64,000 bases of DNA from Paeniglutamicibacter psychrophenolicus (GTDB lineage Bacteria; Actinomycetota; Actinomycetes; Actinomycetales; Micrococcaceae): NCBI RefSeq assembly GCF_030812255.1, contig NZ_JAUSSH010000005.1, forward strand, positions 124,001 through 188,000, written 5' to 3'. Positions 35,985-44,879 of the stretch are shown here, one piece after another. The notes below the pieces were generated by a model that saw nothing but the letters and a program-made list of their open reading frames with translations, searched no databases and had not been told where the DNA came from. Numbering within the stretch: the first letter of the stretch is position 1; each line of letters starts with the position of its first letter. The translations under genes were made by a program, and so were the position numbers.

Positions 35985-36899
35985 ATGGGCGCACCACGCC
36001 TCGCCACGGGCCCCAGCAAGAACAAGCTGCGCAGTGAAACCGTGAATCGAACGTTCTACTGGATGGTGATCCCTGCCCTCCTGCTCTTCGTCGTGCTTCA
36101 CACCATTCCGGCGCTGACCGGAATCTTCTACAGCTTCACCAACTACGCGGGATACGGCGAATGGGATTTTGTCGGCATCGGGAACTACGTGAATCTATTC
36201 AGGGACGACAGGATACTTTCCTCATACGGGTTCACCTTCCTCTTCGCGACCACCACCACGATCGTGGTGAACGTCGGCGCACTGTTCATTGCCCTGCTGC
36301 TGAATGCGAAAATCAAATTCCAGACGGCGTTCCGCGGAATCTTCTTCATCCCCAACGTGCTTTCGGTACTGATCGTCGGATACGTCTTCAATTACCTGCT
36401 CTCCAACAACCTTCCGCTCGTTGGACAGGCGTTGGGCATCGAGTGGCTTTCCTCTTCAGTTCTCACCAACCCCGATCTTGCGTGGTTGGGCATCGTCGGG
36501 GTGACGGCCTGGCAGTCGATCGCCTTCAGTGTGATCATCTACCTGGCGGGACTGCAAACGGTTCCGGCGGAACTCTACGAAGCCGCAAGCATCGATGGGG
36601 CGACCCACTGGCGGAAATTCACCTCCATTACATTTCCCATGATTTCCGCGTTCTTCACGATCAACATGGTGCTCGCACTCAAGGGACTGCTGCAGGCCTT
36701 CGACCAGATCGTTGCACTGACAGGCGGCGGACCAGGCACCAGCACGGAATCGGTGGCCATGGTCATCTACCGGGGCGGATTCCAGGGCGGGGAATACGGC
36801 TACCAAATGGCCAACTCCGTTGTTTACCTGATCGTCATCGTGGTCCTTTCGCTGCTGCAGATGCGGACCCTACAACGCAAGGAAGCCGATTTCTCGTGA
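35985..36899 (+). CDS. Sugar ABC transporter permease, MalF-like
   Basis: This is the first integral membrane subunit of the importer, about 304 residues with six hydrophobic segments. The EAA loop YEAASIDGATHWRKFTSI (about 195-212) docks the ATPase. I prefer ATG at 35985, 7 nt after AAAGGGG; an ATG at 35979 overlaps the previous stop but sits too close to that ribosome site. The base composition is clearly more AT-rich than in most of the window. Confidence 0.94.
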   Translation: MGAPRLATGPSKNKLRSETVNRTFYWMVIPALLLFVVLHTIPALTGIFYSFTNYAGYGEWDFVGIGNYVNLFRDDRILSSYGFTFLFATTTTIVVNVGALFIALLLNAKIKFQTAFRGIFFIPNVLSVLIVGYVFNYLLSNNLPLVGQALGIEWLSSSVLTNPDLAWLGIVGVTAWQSIAFSVIIYLAGLQTVPAELYEAASIDGATHWRKFTSITFPMISAFFTINMVLALKGLLQAFDQIVALTGGGPGTSTESVAMVIYRGGFQGGEYGYQMANSVVYLIVIVVLSLLQMRTLQRKEADFS

Positions 36900-37801
36900 G
36901 TACACTAGCCATGTCCAAGCATTCCGTGAGCGGCGAACCGGTTTCCAGCTCAACGTCACCGCACGGTCCGGTGAAGAAGCGAAGAATTTCCAATGTCAAT
37001 GTTCCTGTCACCGTTCTGGTGGCCGTGCTCTCGCTGACAGTCCTCATACCGTTGTACTTCACCGTGGTAACCGCATTGAAGTCTCCGGACCAGCTCGGCG
37101 GAACCGGATTCGAGCTGCCCACCAGCATCCACCCGGAGAACTTCTCCAAGGCCTGGGAGCTCACCAATTTCCCCAACGCGCTGCTGACCTCGGGAATCGT
37201 CACGGCTGCGGCCGTGGTCCTGACGATCATCACCAATTCCATGGTTGCGTACTCCGTCGCCCGCAACATGCACCGGCCGTTCTTCAAGGCCCTGTACTAC
37301 TTCTTTATCGCCGCACTCTTTGTTCCGTTCCCAATCATCATGCTGCCGGTGACCAAGGAAACCGCACTGCTGGGCCTCGACAATCCGGTCGGCTTGTTCC
37401 TCCTATATACCGTGTACGGGCTCAGCTTCAACGTCTTCGTCTACACGGCGTTCATCAAGTCGATCCCGTCGGAACTCGAGGAGGCGGCAATCATGGACGG
37501 TGCCAGCCACTGGACGACCTTTTGGAAAGTCATCTTCCCGCTGTTGACCCCCATGAATGCGACCGTCGGAATCCTGACCTGCCTCTGGGCCTGGAACGAC
37601 TTCCTGTTGCCCTTGGTGATCCTTTCCGATCCCGCCACCCGCACCCTCCCCCTGGTCCAGTACATTTTCCAGAGTCAATTCAATACCGACTATTCCACCG
37701 CTTTCGCCTCATACCTGATGGCGATGGCACCGCTACTCCTGGTCTACCTATTTGCACAACGCTGGGTTATTTCCGGTGTCATGAGAGGATCCATCAAATA
37801 A
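36896..37801 (+). CDS. Sugar ABC transporter permease, MalG-like
   Basis: This is the second membrane subunit, 301 residues with about six hydrophobic segments. The EAA loop LEEAAIMDGASHWTTFWKV is intact. GTG at 36896 overlaps the MalF-like stop by 4 nt (GTGA); an in-frame ATG at 36911 is an alternative. No ATP-binding gene follows, so the importer probably shares a multi-sugar ATPase (MsiK type) encoded elsewhere, as is common in actinobacteria. Confidence 0.94.
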   Translation: MSTLAMSKHSVSGEPVSSSTSPHGPVKKRRISNVNVPVTVLVAVLSLTVLIPLYFTVVTALKSPDQLGGTGFELPTSIHPENFSKAWELTNFPNALLTSGIVTAAAVVLTIITNSMVAYSVARNMHRPFFKALYYFFIAALFVPFPIIMLPVTKETALLGLDNPVGLFLLYTVYGLSFNVFVYTAFIKSIPSELEEAAIMDGASHWTTFWKVIFPLLTPMNATVGILTCLWAWNDFLLPLVILSDPATRTLPLVQYIFQSQFNTDYSTAFASYLMAMAPLLLVYLFAQRWVISGVMRGSIK

Positions 37802-39489
37802 TGAACGAGCACGTTGCAACCGCCGCACTAGACGCCGATTGGTGGCGCCAGGCCGCCGTCTACCAGATCTATCCGCGCAGCTTCGCCGACGCCACGGGTG
37901 ACGGCCTGGGCGACCTGCCCGGGGTCACCTCGCGCATGGGCTACCTCGCGGGTCTGGGCATCGACGCGATCTGGCTCTCCCCGTTCTACCCCTCGGCCCT
38001 GGCCGACGGCGGGTACGACGTGGACGACTACCGCAACGTGGACCCGCGGCTGGGAACGCTGGAAGACTTCGACGCCATGGTCGCGGCCGCCCATGCGGCG
38101 AACATCAAGGTCATCGTCGACGTGGTGCCCAACCACTCCTCCAACCGCCATGAGTGGTTCACCGCTGCCCTGGCCGCGGCACCCGGATCCCCCGAGCGGG
38201 CCCGCTACCACTTCCGCGATGGGCTGGGAGAGAACGGCGAGCTCCCTCCCTCGGACTGGCCTTCGCACTTCGGCGGACCGGCCTGGACCCGGGTCACCGG
38301 GACCGCCGGAGAAAACGCCGGGGCGCCGGGGCAGTGGTATCTGCACCTTTTTGCCTCCGAACAGCCGGATCTGAACTGGGACAACCCGGAGGTGCGCGAG
38401 GACTTCCACACCACGCTGCGCTTCTGGGCGGACCGCGGCGTGGATGGCTTCCGCGTCGACGTGGCACACGCGTTGGTCAAGGACATGGCAGATCCGCTGC
38501 GCTCCAAGCCCTCGCTGGAGATCTTGGTCGATGACGGCAGCGACGTGCTCTTTGACCGCGACGAGGTCCACGAGATCTATGCGGGCTGGCGCTCGGTGCT
38601 CAACGAATACGACCCGCCGCGCATTGCCGTGGCCGAGGCCTGGGTTCCCTTCACCAACCGGCGCCTGCGCTATGCCCGGCCCACGGGACTTGGGCAGGCC
38701 TTCAACTTCGATTTGCTGCAGGCCCCCTTTGCCGCCACGGAGTTCCGCGAAATCGTGGCCCGGTGCCTCGAGGAAGCCGAGGCCTCCGGTGCCTCGTCCA
38801 CCTGGGTGTTCTCCAACCACGACGTGGTGCGCCATGCATCGCGCTATTCCCTGCCCGACGGGACCGACGCGGCGGCCCAGGATGCGTGGCTGCTTTCCGG
38901 CGGCAGGGAACCTGCCGGCGATCCGGAACGCGGGCTGCGCCGGGCCCGGGCGGCGACGCTGTTCATGTTGGGCCTGCCCGGCTCCGCCTACCTATACCAG
39001 GGCGAGGAACTTGGGCTCTTCGAGGCCGCCGACCTGCCGCTGGATGCGCTGCAGGATCCTACGTGGTTCCGCACCGGGAAAAAGCTCAAGGGGCGCGACG
39101 GCTGCCGGGTCCCGTTGCCCTGGAATGCGCAGGAGCAGCACCTCGGTTTCGGCGGTTCGCCGTGGCTGCCCCAGCCAGGGTGGTTCGCCGATCATGCCGT
39201 CAACGTCCAGGACGGGGTGAAGGATTCCACACTGGAGTTCTACCGCAGCGCCCTGGCGTGGCGCCGCACCCTGCAGACGGCCGAGTCCCTTCACTGGGTT
39301 TCGGCGCCCGATGCCAGGCTCGCGCACTATCGCCGGCCAAACGGCTGGGAGGTGCTGACCAATTTTGGCCTCTCCCCGGCGGCCTTGCCCGAAGGGCTCG
39401 AGGCGGAAAGGATCGTCGTTGCCAGCGGGGCGCTGCCCGTGGCACCCTCGCTGGTCCCGGGGGAAACCACCCTCTGGCTCGCGCCGTAA
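37801..39489 (+). CDS. Alpha-glucosidase / oligo-alpha-glucosidase, GH13
   Basis: This is an intracellular GH13 hydrolase of 562 residues. Conserved regions: DVVPNHSS (about 107-114), nucleophile D220 in GFRVDVAH, general acid E279 in VAEAW and FSNHD at 337-341. The start WWRQAAVYQIYPRSFAD is that of oligo-1,6- and alpha-glucosidases of the GH13 family. ATG at 37801 overlaps the permease stop by 1 nt (TAATG). In this operon it could release glucose from sucrose or gluco-oligosaccharides left after galactose removal; which linkage it cuts cannot be read from the sequence. Confidence 0.95.
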   Translation: MNEHVATAALDADWWRQAAVYQIYPRSFADATGDGLGDLPGVTSRMGYLAGLGIDAIWLSPFYPSALADGGYDVDDYRNVDPRLGTLEDFDAMVAAAHAANIKVIVDVVPNHSSNRHEWFTAALAAAPGSPERARYHFRDGLGENGELPPSDWPSHFGGPAWTRVTGTAGENAGAPGQWYLHLFASEQPDLNWDNPEVREDFHTTLRFWADRGVDGFRVDVAHALVKDMADPLRSKPSLEILVDDGSDVLFDRDEVHEIYAGWRSVLNEYDPPRIAVAEAWVPFTNRRLRYARPTGLGQAFNFDLLQAPFAATEFREIVARCLEEAEASGASSTWVFSNHDVVRHASRYSLPDGTDAAAQDAWLLSGGREPAGDPERGLRRARAATLFMLGLPGSAYLYQGEELGLFEAADLPLDALQDPTWFRTGKKLKGRDGCRVPLPWNAQEQHLGFGGSPWLPQPGWFADHAVNVQDGVKDSTLEFYRSALAWRRTLQTAESLHWVSAPDARLAHYRRPNGWEVLTNFGLSPAALPEGLEAERIVVASGALPVAPSLVPGETTLWLAP

Positions 39490-39531
39490 CCCGAGTCGAC
39501 CGACTCCGCCCTGTCCCGCCTGGAACACCCG

Positions 39532-39562
39532 GGGGCGCACAATGCATCGTTGCGTGCGCCCC
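39532..39562 (+). terminator. Terminator hairpin after the alpha-galactoside operon
   Basis: The 9-bp GC-rich arms GGGGCGCAC/GTGCGCCCC (39532-39540 and 39554-39562) enclose a 13-nt loop, 42 nt after the GH13 stop. There is no U-run. Confidence 0.6.
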
Positions 39563-39636
39563 GCCGGTGGGCCTGTGGCGGGCATCAACATGGCACGACT
39601 GGGGGTAATGCCCGCAATCATGGGAGAATGGGCAGC

Positions 39637-42264
39637 ATGGCTGAAGACACCTTGGGCACAGACACGCCCGTCATCGTTTCCGTTCCCGACAAGCCCGTTC
39701 TTGAGGGCCTGGAGGAACGCCTTGGCGCCCGCTGGCGCGAACAAGGCACCTACAAATTCAACGCAGAGACCACGCGCGAGCAGGTCTACTCGATCGACAC
39801 TCCCCCGCCGACGGCCTCGGGCTCGCTGCACGTGGGACACATGTTCTCCTACACGCAGACCGACGTGCTGGCCCGCTACCAGCGCATGCGCGGCAAGAAC
39901 GTGTTCTACCCGATGGGCTGGGACGACAACGGCCTGCCCACCGAGCGCCGCGTGCAGAACTACTACGGCGTGCGCTGCGACCCGACCCACTCCTACATCG
40001 AGGGCTACCGTCCCCCGGCGACCCCGGCGAAGAACCAGCGCGACTGGGACGTCGTGAGCCGCAAGAACTTCATCGAGCTCTGTGAGGAACTCGCGGTCGA
40101 GGACGAGAAGGTCTTCGAGCACCTCTTCTCCACCCTGGGCCTGTCCGTCGACTGGGATTTGACCTACCGCACCATCGACGACGTGTCCCGTGCCGTCTCG
40201 CAGCGCGGCTTCCTGGCCAACCTGAACGCCGGCGATGCGTACATGGCAGAGGCCCCCACCCTGTGGGACGTCACCTTCCGCACCGCCGTGGCCCAGGCCG
40301 AGCTCGAGGACCGGGAAATGCCCGGCGCCTACTACCGCTACCCGTTCACCGCGGAGGACGGCACCCAGGTCTTCATCGAGACCACCCGCCCCGAGCTGCT
40401 GGCGGCCTGTGCGGGACTGGTCGCGAACCCCGAGGACGAGCGCTACAAGCCGCTCTTCGGCAAGACCGTCACCTCCCCGCTCTTCGACGTGCCCGTCACG
40501 GTCTACCCGCACGCCCTGGCCAAGATGGACAAGGGCTCGGGCATCGCGATGGTGTGCACCTTCGGCGATTTGAACGACGTGACCTGGTGGCGCGAACTGC
40601 AGCTGCCAACCCGCACCATCATCGGCCGCGACGGCCGCGTCATCGCCGAGACCCCGGAGTGGATCACCACGCGGGCCGGGGCCGAGGCCTACGCCGCGAT
40701 CGCCGGCAAAACGGTGTTCTCCGCCAAGGAGGGCGTCGTCGAGCTGCTTTCCGCCGCGAACCTGCTGGACGGCGAGCCGAAGAAGATCACCCACCCGGTG
40801 AACTTCTTCGAAAAGGGCGACAAGCCCCTGGAGATCATCTCCTCGCGCCAGTGGTACATCCGCAACGGCGGGCGCGACGAAGAGCGCCGCACGCGCCTGA
40901 TCGAGCGCGGCAAGCAGATCGAGTTCCACCCCGCGTTCATGCGCTCGCGCTACGAGAACTGGATCTCGGGGCTGAACGGCGACTGGCTGGTCTCCCGCCA
41001 GCGCTTCTTCGGCGTCCCGGTTCCCGTCTGGTACCCGCTGGATGCCTCCGGCGAGCCCGACTACGAGCACCCGATCCTGCCCTCCGATGGGATGCTGCCG
41101 GTCGACCCGGCCGCGGACACCGCCCCGGGCTACGAGGAATCGGCGCGCAACACCCCCGGCGGCTTTATCGGGGATGCCGACGTGCTCGATACCTGGGCCA
41201 CCAGCTCGATGACCCCGCAGATCGTGGGCCGCTGGAGCCGCGATACGGACTTCTTCGCCAAGGTCTTCCCGTTCGACCTGCGCCCGCAGGGCCACGACAT
41301 CATCCGCACCTGGCTCTTCTCCTCCGCCGTGCGCGCCGATGCGCTGCACGACGTCGCCCCGTGGAAGCACGCGGCGATCTCCGGCTGGATCCTTGACCCG
41401 GACCGCAAGAAGATGTCCAAGTCCAAGGGCAACGTCGTGGTTCCCACCGACGTGCTCAACGACTACGGCTCCGACGCCGTGCGCTACTGGGCCGCCAGCG
41501 CCAAGCTTGGCGCGGACACCGCGTACGAGATCAACCAGATGAAGATCGGCCGCCGCCTGGCGATCAAGATCCTCAACGCCTCGAAGTTCGTGCTGAACCT
41601 CGGAGCCACCGAGGCCAACGTCATTTCCGGCGACGCCTCGGTGGTCACCAACGGCCTGGACAAGTCCGTGCTGGCGCGCCTGTCCCAGGTCATCGACGAC
41701 GCCACCCGCGCCTTCGACGCCTATGACTACGCCCGTGCGCTGGACATCACCGAGTCGTTCTTCTGGTCGTTCACCGACGACTACGTTGAGCTGATCAAGG
41801 ACCGCGCCTACGGTGCCCGCGGCGAGGCCGAGCAGGCCTCGGTGCTGACCACCCTGGCCACCACGCTGGATGCGGTGCTGCGCCTGTTCGCCCCGTTCCT
41901 GCCCTTCGCCACCGAAGAGGTCTGGGGCTGGTGGCGGGCCGGTTCGGTGCACACCGCGCAGTGGCCCGGCTCTTCCCACCTGGCCGGTGCCATCGAGGGC
42001 GCCAACACCGCGGTGCTCCCGGTCGTCGGCGAGGCGCTGTCGGGCATCCGCAAGGCCAAGTCCGAGGCCAAGGTCAAGCAGCGCACCGAGGTGCTCTCCG
42101 GGGTGATCTCCGCGCCGGAGGCCACCCTGGAGCTGTTGCGGGCCGGGCTGGGCGACCTGCTCGCCGCCGGCAACGCGCACGACGTGTCGCTGGTGGCCGC
42201 CGAGGGCGACCTGATCGTCAGCGACGTGGTGCTGGCCCCGGCCGAGGACACCGTCCAGGCCTAA
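39637..42264 (+). CDS. valS: Valyl-tRNA synthetase (type 2)
   Basis: ValRS charges tRNA-Val and edits threonine. The 875-residue class I enzyme has HVGH at 65-68 in TASGSLHVGHMFSYTQTD, the block YPMGWDDNGLPTERRVQNYY, and KMSKS at 592-596. This wording corresponds to the archaeal-like type 2 ValRS used by actinobacteria, not the E. coli type. ATG at 39637 has GGGAG about 10 nt upstream. A GAGAAT hexamer at 39625-39630 could be a -10 for an almost leaderless message. It has its own strong terminator and is probably a single-gene unit. Confidence 0.97.
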   Translation: MAEDTLGTDTPVIVSVPDKPVLEGLEERLGARWREQGTYKFNAETTREQVYSIDTPPPTASGSLHVGHMFSYTQTDVLARYQRMRGKNVFYPMGWDDNGLPTERRVQNYYGVRCDPTHSYIEGYRPPATPAKNQRDWDVVSRKNFIELCEELAVEDEKVFEHLFSTLGLSVDWDLTYRTIDDVSRAVSQRGFLANLNAGDAYMAEAPTLWDVTFRTAVAQAELEDREMPGAYYRYPFTAEDGTQVFIETTRPELLAACAGLVANPEDERYKPLFGKTVTSPLFDVPVTVYPHALAKMDKGSGIAMVCTFGDLNDVTWWRELQLPTRTIIGRDGRVIAETPEWITTRAGAEAYAAIAGKTVFSAKEGVVELLSAANLLDGEPKKITHPVNFFEKGDKPLEIISSRQWYIRNGGRDEERRTRLIERGKQIEFHPAFMRSRYENWISGLNGDWLVSRQRFFGVPVPVWYPLDASGEPDYEHPILPSDGMLPVDPAADTAPGYEESARNTPGGFIGDADVLDTWATSSMTPQIVGRWSRDTDFFAKVFPFDLRPQGHDIIRTWLFSSAVRADALHDVAPWKHAAISGWILDPDRKKMSKSKGNVVVPTDVLNDYGSDAVRYWAASAKLGADTAYEINQMKIGRRLAIKILNASKFVLNLGATEANVISGDASVVTNGLDKSVLARLSQVIDDATRAFDAYDYARALDITESFFWSFTDDYVELIKDRAYGARGEAEQASVLTTLATTLDAVLRLFAPFLPFATEEVWGWWRAGSVHTAQWPGSSHLAGAIEGANTAVLPVVGEALSGIRKAKSEAKVKQRTEVLSGVISAPEATLELLRAGLGDLLAAGNAHDVSLVAAEGDLIVSDVVLAPAEDTVQA

Positions 42265-42297
42265 CAAGCGTCCGTTGCCGCGACGGGCAACACACAA

Positions 42298-42343
42298 CGA
42301 GGGCGCCGTTCAACTCCCCGCGGGGAGTGGAACGGCGCCCTCG
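42298..42343 (+). terminator. Strong terminator hairpin of valS
   Basis: The 23-nt arms (42298-42320 and 42321-42343) pair with a single mismatch (A opposite G) around a tight CCCG/CGGG turn, 33 nt past the valS stop. Confidence 0.85.
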
Positions 42344-42361
42344 TCGTATCATCCGTCGAAG

Positions 42362-42450
42362 CAGCGCTTCCCCTGCGTTCGGTCACGCCACCTGGTGGCG
42401 GACAGAGGGGAAGCCCCTTCGGCTGACAAAACTATTGTCGGAGGGGCTTC
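42362..42450. other. Overlapping alternative hairpins downstream of valS
   Basis: Segment A GCTTCCCCT (42366-42374) can pair with 42406-42414. Segment C AGGGGCTTC (42442-42450) can pair with 42410-42418. The two 9-bp helices share five bases, so they exclude each other. Inside the first is a 7-bp hairpin (42386-42400); inside the second a GACAA/TTGTC stem. This looks like a designed RNA fold, but no gene follows on the plus strand. Confidence 0.5.
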
Positions 42451-42647
42451 GACTCGGTGTTGGTTCTCGTACAGCGTTGACTTTGAGAACCGGACAAAAT
42501 CCTCGTTGCGCGGGTCTTGCTGCATCGCTGTTACAGCCGGGCTAGAAGAGATTCCAATAGTCCGTCACCACGAATTCGGTTTTTGTTCGGCATCATTCCG
42601 GTAGTGATGCGTATCTCTTTTATACGCGCCGGCCCCGAAACGGGCAA
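42410..42647 (-). ncRNA. Candidate small RNA or small-peptide transcript
   Basis: This is a proposed orphan transcription unit. On the minus strand TTGCCC (42647-42642), 17 bp, TATAAA (42624-42619) is among the best promoters in the window. About 16 nt after the likely start there is a 21-codon frame (42596-42531) beginning MMPNKNRIRGDGLLESLL. Next come an inverted repeat GGTTCTC/GAGAACC (42462-42468 and 42485-42491) and the 9-bp stem at 42410-42450, which could end the RNA. The region is AT-richer than neighbouring genes. No known RNA family is recognised, and only the sequence signals support it. Confidence 0.35.
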
Positions 42648-42686
42648 GGGGCCCGGGAAAACTCTGTGGTTTTCCCCGGCCCCTTG
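42645..42686 (-). terminator. Terminator hairpin of the DsbA-like gene
   Basis: The 17-nt arms (42645-42661 and 42670-42686) pair with one mismatch around an 8-nt loop, 18 nt beyond the stop codon. The lower arm shares bases with the -35 of the proposed small transcript. Confidence 0.75.
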
Positions 42687-42703
42687 GGTTGAACGTTGGC
42701 GCT

Positions 42704-43351
42704 TTAGGCCATTGACACGTTTTTGCCGCCGGCCGCTTCGAGGTCAAACTGCGGGCTTTCGGTCCGGGACCGTTTGATCTCGAAGAAGTACGGGAACGAG
42801 GCCAAGGTGACCGCGGCGTCAAAGAGCTTGCCGGCCTCCTCGCCCACGGGGATCCGGGTGATGACCGGCCCGAAGAATGCGGTGCCGTTCAGTGCGATGA
42901 CGGGGGTGCCGACGTCCTGGCCCACGCGGGAAATCCCGTCGTTGTGGCTGGCCTTGAGCGCCTCGTCGAACTCGGTGCCGGTGGCCGCAACGGCCAGTTC
43001 CGGCTCGAGGCCGGCCGTGGCCAGGGCGCGGGAAATGACCTCGCTGTAGTCTTCGACCTTTTCATAGTGCAGCAGCTCGCCCATGGCGGTGTAGAGATCG
43101 CCTAGCACCGCATCGCCGTGCTTCTGCGCGGCGGCGATCAGCACGCGCACCGGTCCCCAGCCCTTGGCCACGAATTCGCGGTAGTGGTCGCTCAGGCCCT
43201 CACGGCCGTCGTTAAGCACCGAGAGCGACATGACGTGCCACGCCACCTCGATGTCGCGCACCTTCTCGACCTCGAGTACCCAGCGGGAAGTCGCCCAGGC
43301 AAAGGGGCAGGTCGGATCGAACCAAAAATCAACGTGCGTCTTCTCGGACAA
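42704..43351 (-). CDS. DsbA-fold oxidoreductase, mycothiol-dependent nitroreductase-like
   Basis: This 215-residue thioredoxin-fold protein of the DsbA/FrnE-like group starts with DFWFDPTCPFAWATSRWVLEV. That wording resembles the Rv2466c family of mycothiol-dependent reductases. The active-site motif is CPFA (C15) with no second cysteine, so it is a monothiol form and would need a low-molecular-weight thiol such as mycothiol. There is no signal peptide, so it acts in the cytoplasm. It follows clpX by about 70 bp on the same strand but no functional tie is evident. Confidence 0.85.
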   Translation of the reverse strand: MSEKTHVDFWFDPTCPFAWATSRWVLEVEKVRDIEVAWHVMSLSVLNDGREGLSDHYREFVAKGWGPVRVLIAAAQKHGDAVLGDLYTAMGELLHYEKVEDYSEVISRALATAGLEPELAVAATGTEFDEALKASHNDGISRVGQDVGTPVIALNGTAFFGPVITRIPVGEEAGKLFDAAVTLASFPYFFEIKRSRTESPQFDLEAAGGKNVSMA

Positions 43352-43422
43352 CGTACTTCTCCTTCAGTTGGATAACAGGGCAATCGGGACGCCGCGCATC
43401 ACGGTGGCGTCCAACTGCATTG

Positions 43423-44715
43423 CTAGGCGGACTTCTTGCCGCGTTTGTCGGCGACCTGCGCGGAGATCAAGGTGGGTTCGGCCCCGTTGAGCACCACGTC
43501 GGCGGTGATGACGACCTCGGCAACATCGTCACGGCTCGGCATCTCGAACATGGTGGAGCTCAGGGTTTCTTCCAGGATGGCGCGCAGCCCGCGGGCCCCG
43601 GTGTCCCGGGCAAGTGCGAGGTCGGCAATGGCCTCCAGCGCTCCCAGCTCGAAGGACAATTCCACCCCGTCCATGCGGAACATCTTCTGGTACTGCTTGA
43701 TCAACGCGTTCTTCGGCTCGGACAGGATCTTGATCAGCGCCTCGCGGTCAAGCTTTTCCACGGTGCTGATCACCGGCAGGCGGCCGATGAACTCGGGAAT
43801 GAGCCCGAACTTCAGCAGGTCCTCGGGACGCACATCTGAGTAGGAGGCCTCCTCGGACTTCAGCGCCGAGAGCGGGGCGCCGAATCCGATGCCCTTGCGT
43901 CCGGCGCGGGAGGAAATGATTTCCTCGAGCCCGGCGAAGGCGCCGGCGACGATGAACAGCACATTGGTGGTGTCCAGCTGGATGAATTCCTGGTGCGGGT
44001 GCTTGCGTCCGCCCTGCGGCGGCACCGCGGCGACCGTGCCCTCAAGGATTTTCAGCAGCGCCTGCTGCACGCCCTCGCCCGAGACATCCCGGGTGATCGA
44101 GGGGTTCTCGCTCTTGCGGGAGATCTTGTCGATCTCGTCGATGTAGATGATGCCCTGTTCGGCCTTCTTGACGTCGTAGTCGGCGGCCTGGATGAGCTTG
44201 AGCAGGATGTTCTCGACGTCCTCGCCCACGTAGCCGGCCTCGGTGAGCGCGGTGGCATCGGCGACGGCGAAGGGGACGTTCAGGCGGCGGGCCAGCGTCT
44301 GGGCCAGGTAGGTCTTGCCGCAGCCGGTGGGGCCGATCAGCAGGATGTTGGACTTGGCCACCTCGACCTCGTCCAGGGAGTTGGCGTCGGAGAGCGTGGA
44401 GACGGACTTGGCCGCGGCCCCGCCCTGGATGCGCTTGTAGTGGTTGTAGACCGCAACCGCGAGCGAGCGCTTGGCGCCCTCCTGCCCGATGACGTATTCC
44501 TGCAGCGAGTCGAAGATTTCCTTCGGCTTGGGCAGTTCGAAGGCAACGCCCTCTTCGACCTCGGCGAGTTCTTCCTCGATGATCTCGTTGCAGAGCTCGA
44601 TGCATTCGGTGCAGATGTAGACGCCGTGGCCGGCGATCAGTTTGCGAACCTGCTTCTGGCTCTTGCCGCAGAAGGAACACTTGAGCAGATCAGACCCTTC
44701 ACCCATGCGTGCCAT
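43423..44715 (-). CDS. clpX: Clp protease ATPase subunit ClpX
   Basis: ClpX unfolds substrates and feeds them to ClpP. The 430-residue product has the N-terminal zinc-binding domain (C13, C16, C35, C38: CSFCGK...CTEC), Walker A GPTGCGKT at 128-135, Walker B YIDEIDK around 191-197 and a normal C-terminal region. ATG at 44715 has GGGGA about 9 nt upstream. It lies downstream of clpP1-clpP2, with a hairpin between, so its expression may be partly separate. Confidence 0.98.
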   Translation of the reverse strand: MARMGEGSDLLKCSFCGKSQKQVRKLIAGHGVYICTECIELCNEIIEEELAEVEEGVAFELPKPKEIFDSLQEYVIGQEGAKRSLAVAVYNHYKRIQGGAAAKSVSTLSDANSLDEVEVAKSNILLIGPTGCGKTYLAQTLARRLNVPFAVADATALTEAGYVGEDVENILLKLIQAADYDVKKAEQGIIYIDEIDKISRKSENPSITRDVSGEGVQQALLKILEGTVAAVPPQGGRKHPHQEFIQLDTTNVLFIVAGAFAGLEEIISSRAGRKGIGFGAPLSALKSEEASYSDVRPEDLLKFGLIPEFIGRLPVISTVEKLDREALIKILSEPKNALIKQYQKMFRMDGVELSFELGALEAIADLALARDTGARGLRAILEETLSSTMFEMPSRDDVAEVVITADVVLNGAEPTLISAQVADKRGKKSA

Positions 44716-44808
44716 CGTCTTGGTCCCCTATCTGGTACCGGTAAGACCGGCCCGAGAGACCGGAAGTGCTTAACTGTCTTAACTCTATGACAGAGCGCCG
44801 TCAGAATG

Positions 44809-44868
44809 GACGAACGGGCGGCCCTTGGTGCGCATATTTCGCGCCGCGACGCGGGCCGCCCGTTCGTC
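44809..44868 (-). terminator. Hairpin between clpP2 and clpX
   Basis: The 16-bp perfect arms (44809-44824 and 44853-44868) enclose a 28-nt loop that can itself fold. There is no U-run. It sits just after the clpP2 stop and likely lowers read-through into clpX. Confidence 0.75.
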
Positions 44869-44879
44869 AGGTCCCGTGT

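Noticed and set aside
36896-39600. A missing ATPase gene for the sugar importer, sought on both strands
   Set aside because: No Walker A or LSGG signature occurs in this interval; the other ABC ATPases in the window belong to the sulfur importer and EttA.
42451-42500. Resemblance of GTGTTGGTTCTC to the 5' part of bacterial SRP RNA
   Set aside because: The invariant SRP core (GGTCAGG...GGAAGCAGC) is absent, so the match is taken as chance.
42275-42604. A 109-codon plus-strand frame after valS
   Set aside because: It reads through the valS terminator hairpin and the alternative-hairpin region; its composition looks random and no ribosome site precedes it.
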